From NCBI GenBank assembly GCA_024695575.1, contig JAILHY010000143.1:1-48717 (forward strand): DNA of 48,717 nucleotides. Direction: 5' to 3'. The notes under the pieces are model-generated. The model saw nothing but the letters and a program-made list of their open reading frames with translations. It was not told where the DNA came from and ran no database searches. This DNA comes from Lachnospiraceae bacterium. Lineage in GTDB: Bacteria > Bacillota > Clostridia > Lachnospirales > Lachnospiraceae. Position 1 is the first letter of the stretch. Each line of letters begins with the position of its first letter. Below are positions 8,230 to 15,873 of this stretch, piece after piece. A program made the position numbers and the translations under genes.

Positions 8230-9099
8230 TTATTTCATTTCAGAAACAACTTTACGAACGATCTCTGCGATCATTGCTTCGTTGATCCCTGCGCCTGCTG
8301 TAGGAACGGAATCGGATCCGGAGTTGCTGAAATCATAGTTGTAACCGGGCATTGTACGCATAACCTCATCGTTGCAGCCACTGCAGTTTCCGCCGCAGTT
8401 GTGGCAGTTGTCCTTGCCTGCATTCAGGCACACATTCGCGGGATGCTTACCGGGCATACCGAATTTACGTCTGATCTCGTAAAGCTTCTTGATGTTAGCC
8501 TTGTCGAATTCCTTGGGTCCGCCGAGCATCTTTGACTTGTAAAGGAGCTCTGCATAGAACTCAACGCTCTCCATCTTGTGATATGCTGCAAGAAGGTCTG
8601 TAGACCAGGAAAGAGCGCCGTGGCTCTCAAGTAATACAGCATCAAAGTAAGGAAGGTATTTCTCAAGATTGTCGGGGATCTCCATGGTTGAAGGAGTACC
8701 GTACTCAGCGATGGGCACGCAGCCAAGAGAAATAACGGCTTCGGGCATGATGGGCTGAGTAAGGGGAATTCCCGCAATGGCAAAAGAAGTTGCAAATGTG
8801 GGATGAGCGTGTACTACGGCACCTACATCGGGGCGCTTCTCATATACGCGCATGTGCATCTTTATTTCACTTGAAGGCTTGAAGCCCTTGTTAGCCTGGA
8901 TAACATTTCCTTTTTCATCAACCTTGCAGATATATTCGGGAGTCATAAATCCCTTGGATACGCCGGTAGGTGTACAAAGAAACTCGTGGTCGTTAAGCTT
9001 AACGGAGATATTACCGTCGTTGGCTGCAACCATGTTTCTGTTGTAGATTCTTTTACCGATGTCACAGATCTGTTTCTTGATTTCCATTTCGTTTACCAT
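8230..9099 (-). CDS. Class II aldolase (fuculose-/rhamnulose-1-phosphate aldolase type) with Cys-rich linker and C-terminal encapsulation peptide
   Basis: MVNEMEIKKQICDIGKRIYNRNMVAANDGNISVKL...VVHAHPTFATSFA...; tail NVCLNAGKDNCHNCGGNCSGCND...INEAMIAEIVRKVVSEMK. Confidence 0.9.
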   Translation of the reverse strand: MVNEMEIKKQICDIGKRIYNRNMVAANDGNISVKLNDHEFLCTPTGVSKGFMTPEYICKVDEKGNVIQANKGFKPSSEIKMHMRVYEKRPDVGAVVHAHPTFATSFAIAGIPLTQPIMPEAVISLGCVPIAEYGTPSTMEIPDNLEKYLPYFDAVLLESHGALSWSTDLLAAYHKMESVEFYAELLYKSKMLGGPKEFDKANIKKLYEIRRKFGMPGKHPANVCLNAGKDNCHNCGGNCSGCNDEVMRTMPGYNYDFSNSGSDSVPTAGAGINEAMIAEIVRKVVSEMK

Positions 9100-9126
9100 T
9101 TTTATATTCCTCCTGCATTTAATGCT

Positions 9127-9191
9127 TCTTAAGATCCTTCGGCTGACTTACGTCATCTCATATTCATTCGATGACCATGCTCAGGATGACG
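9127..9191. repeat. REP-like palindromic repeat (minus reading GTCATCCTGAGC...GCCGAAGGATCTTAAG)
   Basis: Intercistronic; ACGTCATC...GATGACGT arms and AAGATCCTTCGGC/GCTCAGGATGAC ends resemble a widely dispersed bacterial repeat. Confidence 0.5.
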
Positions 9192-9226
9192 TGCCCTTTA
9201 CAGGCCTCATTAATAGTTCTGTCGAT

Positions 9227-9658
9227 TTAGTTCTCTTCTTTTAAATAATTTAATATATCTCCTACGCCCTCTCCTTTAAGGGAGTTAACGTGAAATATCT
9301 TTTTGCAGCCCGCGATGGAAAGCCATCTGTCCGCAAGCGGGATATTGGCATCCGGCAGGTCGATCTTGGTCACGATTCCGATGCACTCCCTGTTGGCCTG
9401 TGCCGTTACATTCGGCGGGAACAGTGAGTAAGGTTCGTTGGCAGCAACCAGGATTCCCACCACATCGGCTTCGTAGGTGTAAAGCGCAAGGGCTTTACCG
9501 AGCCTGTGGCTCTGTGCGTATTCACCCGGGGTATCGATAAAGCTTTCATAGTGCTTGACATCCTGGGTCTTGTAATACCTGATCTCTTCACCCTTAAGCG
9601 CCTGGGTGAGAGTGGTCTTTCCGGACATTGACCGTCCCATGAGTATGAGTTTCTTCAT
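9227..9658 (-). CDS. eutP: EutP/PduV-family GTPase-like protein
   Basis: MKKLILMGRSMSGKTTLTQALKGEE...FIDTPGEY...VTKIDLP; P-loop, DTPG and TKID motifs. Confidence 0.9.
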   Translation of the reverse strand: MKKLILMGRSMSGKTTLTQALKGEEIRYYKTQDVKHYESFIDTPGEYAQSHRLGKALALYTYEADVVGILVAANEPYSLFPPNVTAQANRECIGIVTKIDLPDANIPLADRWLSIAGCKKIFHVNSLKGEGVGDILNYLKEEN

Positions 9659-10023
9659 GTTTTGGTAATCTCACAGACGTTGTACCTGAGTCTGTCTCTC
9701 GTGTAATCGAGCATGGCGTGCATGGAAGCCTCGACTTCGCTGACGGAGCCCGTGATTATAAGTGATCCGCTGAAGCGATCCACAAATCCCAGTGTGATAC
9801 CGCTGGCCTTAAGTGCCACATCCGCCATGATTATTGCCGTTTCCGAAGGTGTTACGGTGACGACACCGATAGCAGCCTTGTCATAATCGATCCTCGGGTC
9901 AAGTCCCAGCTTCTCGTAAAGCACCTTGTCGGGGCTTGCAATTATGTGGCAGAGCGTCACCTGACAACCCGGCACATATTCCTGTATTATTCGCATACGA
10001 TCTTCAAGACCGGTTATTTCCAT
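9655..10023 (-). CDS. eutS: Permuted BMC-H shell protein (EutS/PduU family)
   Basis: RIIQEYVPGCQVTLCHIIASP...AIGVVTVTPSETAIIMADVALKASGITLGFVDRFSGSLIITG. Confidence 0.92.
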   Translation of the reverse strand: MEITGLEDRMRIIQEYVPGCQVTLCHIIASPDKVLYEKLGLDPRIDYDKAAIGVVTVTPSETAIIMADVALKASGITLGFVDRFSGSLIITGSVSEVEASMHAMLDYTRDRLRYNVCEITKT

Positions 10024-10038
10024 GTTATGTTAACCTCC

Positions 10039-10830
10039 TCATCCACCTATGTGGCACACAAGCTTCGACACGTGCTCCACCTGTTTCTTGAGCATTTCCA
10101 TGTGCTCTGCGGTGGGTGTCTCGATATTGCCCATAGGGTAAGGTCTGTTCAATCCTTCGTACTTTCCTTCTCCGTATCTGTGATAGGGAAGAAGGTGTAT
10201 ATCCTTAACTCCCGGAAGTGAATCCGCAAATCTCGCTATCCCTGCTATTTCCTCGGGAGTATCGTTAAAGGTGGGGATCACGGGAACTCTCACTATAAGT
10301 CTCGTAAGCCCGCTCAGTGCTGTCTTTCTTGCATTTTCAAGCATCAGGTCGTTTCTTTTGCCGCAGAACTTCTCGTGCTTAGCGGGATCCGTATGCTTAA
10401 TGTCAAACAAATATGTATCAAGGTAAGGAAGAATACTTTCGATAACCTTAAAATCCGCAAATCCCATGGATTCCATAGCCGTGTTGATTCCACGGCGCTT
10501 GGCTTCTTTTAACAAGGCCTTCGCGAAATCAGGCTGAAGAAGGCTTTCTCCGCCGGAAAGGGTCAATCCTCCGCCGCTTCTGTAGTAATACTGCCTGTCA
10601 CGTTCAACGATATCCATGACTTCGGCGACGGTCACATCCCTTCCCACGGTCTTAGGTTCTCCAAGTACCGTCATGGTCTCGATCTCGTGACTCTGGGATT
10701 CGGGATTGCAGCACCACTTACAGCGCATTGCACAGCCCTTAAGGAACACTATTGTGCGAATTCCAATCCCATCGTGGATGCTGTATCTCTGTATGTCAAA
10801 GATCCTTCCTTTAACTTCCAAATCGTCCAT
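10039..10830 (-). CDS. Glycyl radical enzyme activating enzyme (radical SAM)
   Basis: GRIFDIQRYSIHDGIGIRTIVFLKGCAMRCKWCCNPESQS (CxxxCxxC)...SGGESLLQPDF. Start trimmed to ATG at 10830. Confidence 0.94.
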   Translation of the reverse strand: MDDLEVKGRIFDIQRYSIHDGIGIRTIVFLKGCAMRCKWCCNPESQSHEIETMTVLGEPKTVGRDVTVAEVMDIVERDRQYYYRSGGGLTLSGGESLLQPDFAKALLKEAKRRGINTAMESMGFADFKVIESILPYLDTYLFDIKHTDPAKHEKFCGKRNDLMLENARKTALSGLTRLIVRVPVIPTFNDTPEEIAGIARFADSLPGVKDIHLLPYHRYGEGKYEGLNRPYPMGNIETPTAEHMEMLKKQVEHVSKLVCHIGG

Positions 10831-10849
10831 TCTGTGCCTTCCGTACTTT

Positions 10850-13378
10850 CTATCTGTTAAAAGCCTGCTCAGTACGTCTGATGATATCATCCTGAAGGCT
10901 CTTGGAAAGGGTGGTAAACAACGCGGAGTAACCTGCGACCCTTACCACCAGGTGTCTGTAATTCTCAGGATGTTTCTGTGCATCGAGAAGTGTTTCTCTC
11001 GACACCACGTTGAACTGCATGTGCATTCCCTTCTTGTCAAAGAAGGTGCGTATCAGATCAACGAATTTGTGAAGTCCTTCGTCACCCGCGAGGGCACTTG
11101 GATGGAACTTCTGGTTGAAAAGTGTTCCGTTGCTTGCGATCCCGTGATCAAGCTTGGCTACGGAATTGGCACAGGCCGTTGGACCGTTCACATCGTTGCC
11201 TGCTGTAGGTGAAACACCGTCTGCTATCGGCATTCCCGCCAGACGACCGTCGGGAGTTGCACCGGTTGCGGCTCCTAAAGGCACATTGGCGGATACGGGA
11301 TATAATCCGGCCTGGAACCTTCCGCCCCTGGGATTTCTGTAATTAAGAAGGGGCCTTGTATAGGTATAAGCCACATCTCTTGCAAAGAGATCGACTTCAT
11401 CGATATCGTTACCAAATTTGGGAACTTCCTTAATAAGCTTAAGGATCCTGTCAAAGTTTTCTCTGTCCGCATCCGATACGGATTCGGAAAGGACCTTCTC
11501 CGTAAGCGCCTTCACCTGCATGGGATCGGGAGTTACGCCCTGACGAACAAACTCGGAAGCGATACGCCCCGCAAATTCACGGATGACCGGAGCCGGAGTG
11601 CCCTTGCCGTAGTTAAAAAGAAGGGCTTTCTTAAGCTCTGCCATGGTGATTTTCTTTTGCTCGTAAACAAGTGTCTTAATGGCGTAGAGCGAATCTGCCA
11701 TGTTGGCGATACCAAATCCCTGAGGGCCCGTGAAATTATATACACAACCGCCCTGCTCGGGAGTAAGTCCCCGTTTCATGCAGTCATCAAGAAGACTTGC
11801 AAGGAAAGGAAGGGGTACAAGCTCTGCATGAGCCTTATCTATTGAATTGTCAGCATTTACAAGAAGTGAAATAAAGTAATTCTGCTGAGTCTTATATGCA
11901 TCGTAGAATTCGTCGAAGGTCTTGAAATCCTCCACATTGCCGGTGTGAGGACCGATCTGCTCTCCCGCATCCTCACCGTCTGAGAATACAAGTTCAAGAG
12001 GTCTGCACATGTTGTAGAACGCTGCATCGTGCCAGCCCATGGTCTTGCCGGCTTTCTGAGGTTCCACGCAGCCGATGATGTCGTAATCTCTTGCTTCCTG
12101 TAAGGTAAGTCCCATGCTCATAAGCGAAGGGATGATGACTTCGTCGTTGTAATATGCGGGAAGTCCGATTCCCGTGCGGGTAAGCTCTGCCGCCCTCATG
12201 AGAAGTTCGTAAGGCGAACCGTTCCATACTCTGATGGACAAAGAAGGCATGGGCAGAAATACGTGCATTGATGCGTCTATACACATGAAGGAAAGGTCGT
12301 TGGTGCCATCGAGACCGTTCTCGTGCTGTCCGCCGACAATCATGTTCTGGAACAGGCTGTATCCGGCAAATCCCTTGGCGCTTTCCGCATCACGGCATTT
12401 ATTCAGGTCGTTTAATTTCACAAATACGCAATCTATAAGTTCCTGGGCAAAATCTCTTGTAATCGCGCCCTTGTCCATGTCAGCCTTGAAATAAGGGAAC
12501 ATGTACCGGTCGAATCGTCCGGGTGAAATTGAATGTCCGGATGACTCAAGCTGCAAGAGCTGCTGTACGAACCAGAAGCTCTGACAGGCTTCGTAAAAAC
12601 CGGTGGCAGGTTTCGCAGGTACCCTTGAAAGAACCTCTGCTATCTTTGAAAGCTCTGCCTTGCGTGTCTGATCCGAACACTTATCCGCCATGGCAAGTGC
12701 CAGTTTACGGTATCTTTCCGCATAGGTCATGACCGCGTCACAGCTTATGATCATAGCCTCTAACAGTGTATGTTTCGCTGCATAATCGGCGTCTCCCACG
12801 TTGCAGCATTCCATCTCGGCCTGTGCTTTGGCTTTGATACCTTCAAATCCCAGTTCCAGTACTTCCCAGTATTTGCAGGTAAGATGTCCAACACCGTTGT
12901 AGAAATAGTTGCCCGGTGTGAACATGGCGTGATCGATGGCCTTAAGGGTCTCGGGAGCCATGTAGGAAGCCGCAAGTTCACTGGTGGTCTTACCCTTCCA
13001 GTATCTGTCCGCTTCCTTTATCTCTTTCTTTGCCTTGTCGGAAATATAGAAAGGATCGGCTTCGCGGGTAGCTACGGTATCAAATTCGGCCTCAAGCCAT
13101 TCAAAAGAAAACTCGGGATAAGTCTGACAACCCCTGGGAGCTATGGTCTGTGAACCGACGATAAGCTCGTCGTCACGGATGATAATCGGAATATTCTCTA
13201 AGATATGTTTAAAAGCAAGTGCACGCCTCATTACTATGGGCATACCTTCCGTTGCCTTGTATGACTCGGTGATAAGGACGGCTCGGGATGACTCGATCTC
13301 GGGCATCTTGGCAAAAAGATCGTGAACCAGTTTATCAATACGCTTTGATTTACTGCAACGTGTGCTGTTGAATCCCAT
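10850..13378 (-). CDS. Glycyl radical diol dehydratase (B12-independent 1,2-propanediol/glycerol dehydratase family)
   Basis: PFL-like 842 aa; YDIIGCVEPQKAGKTMGWHDAAFYNM thiyl Cys motif; C-terminal glycyl loop VVRVAGYSALFTTLSKSLQDDIIRRT; adjacent activase. Confidence 0.94.
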   Translation of the reverse strand: MGFNSTRCSKSKRIDKLVHDLFAKMPEIESSRAVLITESYKATEGMPIVMRRALAFKHILENIPIIIRDDELIVGSQTIAPRGCQTYPEFSFEWLEAEFDTVATREADPFYISDKAKKEIKEADRYWKGKTTSELAASYMAPETLKAIDHAMFTPGNYFYNGVGHLTCKYWEVLELGFEGIKAKAQAEMECCNVGDADYAAKHTLLEAMIISCDAVMTYAERYRKLALAMADKCSDQTRKAELSKIAEVLSRVPAKPATGFYEACQSFWFVQQLLQLESSGHSISPGRFDRYMFPYFKADMDKGAITRDFAQELIDCVFVKLNDLNKCRDAESAKGFAGYSLFQNMIVGGQHENGLDGTNDLSFMCIDASMHVFLPMPSLSIRVWNGSPYELLMRAAELTRTGIGLPAYYNDEVIIPSLMSMGLTLQEARDYDIIGCVEPQKAGKTMGWHDAAFYNMCRPLELVFSDGEDAGEQIGPHTGNVEDFKTFDEFYDAYKTQQNYFISLLVNADNSIDKAHAELVPLPFLASLLDDCMKRGLTPEQGGCVYNFTGPQGFGIANMADSLYAIKTLVYEQKKITMAELKKALLFNYGKGTPAPVIREFAGRIASEFVRQGVTPDPMQVKALTEKVLSESVSDADRENFDRILKLIKEVPKFGNDIDEVDLFARDVAYTYTRPLLNYRNPRGGRFQAGLYPVSANVPLGAATGATPDGRLAGMPIADGVSPTAGNDVNGPTACANSVAKLDHGIASNGTLFNQKFHPSALAGDEGLHKFVDLIRTFFDKKGMHMQFNVVSRETLLDAQKHPENYRHLVVRVAGYSALFTTLSKSLQDDIIRRTEQAFNR

Positions 13379-13424
13379 ACTTCCCTTTCCGTGTTATGAC
13401 CGTTTCGGTCAAAAAACCACAAAA

Positions 13425-13457
13425 AATCAGTCTAAAACTGTTTGTTTCAGACTGATT
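13425..13457. promoter_or_regulatory. Inverted repeat (putative repressor operator) overlapping the BMC operon -10
   Basis: aatcagtctaaaac-tgttt-gtttcagactgatt: 13 of 14 positions pair, centred just downstream of the -10. Confidence 0.65.
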
Positions 13458-13483
13458 ATAGTATTGCTTATGGGGGATGTCAA
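13455..13483 (-). promoter_or_regulatory. Consensus sigma70 promoter of the BMC operon
   Basis: Minus strand TTGACA-N17-TATAAT (plus TGTCAA 13478-13483, ATTATA 13455-13460), about 77 nt upstream of the GRE ATG. Confidence 0.85.
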
Positions 13484-13531
13484 TAGTTTTATGTGGTTTT
13501 ATGTGCGTTTCATGTTGACTTGTGTGGTTTT

Positions 13532-13588
13532 GGACCGGTAACCCCGTCCCGGGGGTCCAATGAACCACTAACCCCGTCCCCATAGTCC
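13532..13588. repeat. Two tandem copies of an about 30-bp GC-rich REP-like unit
   Basis: taaccccgtccc at 13539-13550 and 13569-13580, each followed by GTCCA; overlaps the 3' end of the PLP enzyme gene. Confidence 0.6.
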
Positions 13589-14758
13589 ACTCAGTCGCTC
13601 CAGTGCTTCACGGAGCACCACTCTCGGGCAGGCCACGTTTATTCTCTGGAATCCGGTTCCCGCGTTACCGAATATCTTTCCGCTGTCAAGCCAGAGCTTT
13701 GCTTTATTGATCACCAGATCGTCAAGTTTCTCGGGATCCGGACAGATTCCGCGACAATCAAGCCAGATAAGATAAGTTCCTTCGGTGACACTCTTGCTTA
13801 CTCCCGGCAAGTTTTCTTTTAAGAAACGGTCTGCGAATTCGATGTTACCCGCAATGTAGGATTTGCATGCCTCGTACCACACGTCTCCCGATTCGTAGGC
13901 GGCCCTTGCTGCGGTGATGCCTGCCGCATTTGGTTCATCGTAGCCGGTTTTGTCGATCTCTGCCTTGATCTTTCCGCGTATTTCCTTGTTGGGGATGAAG
14001 ATGTTAGCCTGCTGAAGTCCCGCCAGATTAAAGGTCTTGCTGGGTGAGGTGGCAGTAATTGTGAAATCTTTGTATTCTTCTTTTACCTCCTGAAAAAAAA
14101 CATGCTCTCCCTTAAAAACAAAATCGAAATGGATATCGTCACTGAATACAAAAACTCCGCGGCGCCTGCAGATTTCCCCGACAGCCTCCAGTTCCTCCCT
14201 TGTCCACACTCTTCCCACGGGATTGTGAGGATTGCAGAGAATAAAAAGCTTAACCTTGTTATCCGCTACCTTCCTTTCAAAGTTCTCAAAATCCATTTGA
14301 TATCTGCCGGACTCGTCCCGATAAAGGTCTGAGCTTACGGCCTTTCTGCCGTTTTTAAGGATGAGGGATTTAAAGGGATAATAAACCGGCTCCTGAATGA
14401 TGACCGAATCACCCTCTTTGGTAAGTGCCTTTATGGCCATGGCGATGGCAAAGCTTACACTCGGAGTCTTTACGTGCCACTCTTCCTGTACCGTCCAGTT
14501 GTGGTGTCTTTTCATCCAGCCCGAAACCGCGTCAAAGAAGCCGTCTCCGTGCTGAGTATTGGTGTATCCGTATATATTGTGAAAAGAAAGTCCCGCCAGG
14601 GCGTCCCTTATGTAGGAGCTTGTCTGGAAATCCATGTCCGCAACCCACAAAGGAAGTACCTCCGCGGGATATCCCCTTTTTACGGCAAAATCGTATTTAA
14701 GGCAGCCAGTATTCTTTCTGTTTACTACCCTGTCAAAATCAAGATTTCTTTCAGCCAT
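13568..14758 (-). CDS. patB: PLP-dependent C-S lyase, MalY/PatB family
   Basis: MAERNLDFDRVVNRKNTGCLKYD...VLPLWVADMDFQ...NPHNPVGRVW...SDDIHFDF...SPSKTFNLAGLQ. Start at 14758 avoids overlap. Confidence 0.92.
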   Translation of the reverse strand: MAERNLDFDRVVNRKNTGCLKYDFAVKRGYPAEVLPLWVADMDFQTSSYIRDALAGLSFHNIYGYTNTQHGDGFFDAVSGWMKRHHNWTVQEEWHVKTPSVSFAIAMAIKALTKEGDSVIIQEPVYYPFKSLILKNGRKAVSSDLYRDESGRYQMDFENFERKVADNKVKLFILCNPHNPVGRVWTREELEAVGEICRRRGVFVFSDDIHFDFVFKGEHVFFQEVKEEYKDFTITATSPSKTFNLAGLQQANIFIPNKEIRGKIKAEIDKTGYDEPNAAGITAARAAYESGDVWYEACKSYIAGNIEFADRFLKENLPGVSKSVTEGTYLIWLDCRGICPDPEKLDDLVINKAKLWLDSGKIFGNAGTGFQRINVACPRVVLREALERLSGLWGRG

Positions 14759-14765
14759 TTCGTCC

Positions 14766-15863
14766 TCACTTTGCTTCAAAAGCCTGCTTAAGATCGGCAA
14801 TTATGTCATTCGCTGATTCGATCCCCACCGACATTCTAAGTAACCTATCGTTTATTCCAAGCTTTTCTTTCTGGGTCACGGGTACATCCGGATGGGTCTG
14901 GACCGTCGGATAGGTAAGAAGGCTCTCCGTTCCCCCAAGGCTTTCCGCGAAGGTTATAAGCTTAATGTTCTTAAGTATCGAAACCGCCTTTTCTTTTGAC
15001 TTAACGTAAAAAGAAACCATTCCGCTTCCCACATAGAAAACTTCCGAAACCTCTGACTGACCCTTAAGCCACTCACTTACCCTCTCCGCGTTTTCTTTGT
15101 GGCGTTCCATGCGAACGGAAAGAGTCTTAAGCCCCCTAAGGCAGAGCCAGCATTCAAAGGGTCCGAGAGTTGCTCCCGTGGTCTTGGAAAGAAGCCTGTA
15201 ATCCGCAGCCAGTTCACTGTCTGCAACGCACAGGAAACCGCATACCGTATCATTGTGACCGCAAAGATATTTGGTGCCTGAATGGATCACCACATCAGCT
15301 CCTTCTTTTATGGGATTTTGAAAATAAGGAGTCATGAAGGTATTGTCAACGCATACCAGAATCTTACGTTCATGGGCGATCTTCGCTACCGCCTCAATAT
15401 CCGTCACCTGCATCATGGGATTGGTAGGAGTTTCAAAGTAAACTGCTTTCGTATTGTCTTTAATGAGTTTCCGTAAGCCTTTCGGGTCCGTAGTGTCCGC
15501 ATATTCGATCTCGAGCCCGTTCTTTTTAGCGATGCGGTCAAACAGTCTCACGGTGCCGCCGTAAAGATCCTCTCCGCAGATAATGTGGTCTCCGGGTGCG
15601 AATCTGTCAAAGAAACATGATAATGCCGCCATGCCCGATGAAAAAGCAATTGAATCACAAGCCCCTTCAAGGGAGCTGACGGTTTCTTCAAGATATTGTC
15701 TGGTAGGATTGGATTCCCTGGAATAATCAAACCCCGTAGGATTGTGTCCCGGGGTCAGATGGGAAAAAGAAGCGGTTTGATAGATTGGATAACTGATCGC
15801 GAAATTACTGTCTTCGTTTTTGTGCTCGCTTCCGTGTATACATCGTGTTTCTATGGAATACAT
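14766..15863 (-). CDS. Cys/Met-metabolism PLP enzyme (cystathionine gamma-synthase/beta-lyase family)
   Basis: TRCIHGSEHKNEDSNFAISYPIYQTASF...SSGMAALSCFF...VDNTFMTPYFQNP...HSGTKYLCGHND. Confidence 0.93.
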   Translation of the reverse strand: MYSIETRCIHGSEHKNEDSNFAISYPIYQTASFSHLTPGHNPTGFDYSRESNPTRQYLEETVSSLEGACDSIAFSSGMAALSCFFDRFAPGDHIICGEDLYGGTVRLFDRIAKKNGLEIEYADTTDPKGLRKLIKDNTKAVYFETPTNPMMQVTDIEAVAKIAHERKILVCVDNTFMTPYFQNPIKEGADVVIHSGTKYLCGHNDTVCGFLCVADSELAADYRLLSKTTGATLGPFECWLCLRGLKTLSVRMERHKENAERVSEWLKGQSEVSEVFYVGSGMVSFYVKSKEKAVSILKNIKLITFAESLGGTESLLTYPTVQTHPDVPVTQKEKLGINDRLLRMSVGIESANDIIADLKQAFEAK

Positions 15864-15873
15864 AAGATAACTC

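Noticed and set aside
13398-13410. GACCGtttCGGTC followed by A-run as a terminator
   Set aside because: Short 5-bp stem within the GRE 5' UTR, and the A-run is on the wrong side for a minus-strand terminator; probably a small 5' UTR hairpin.
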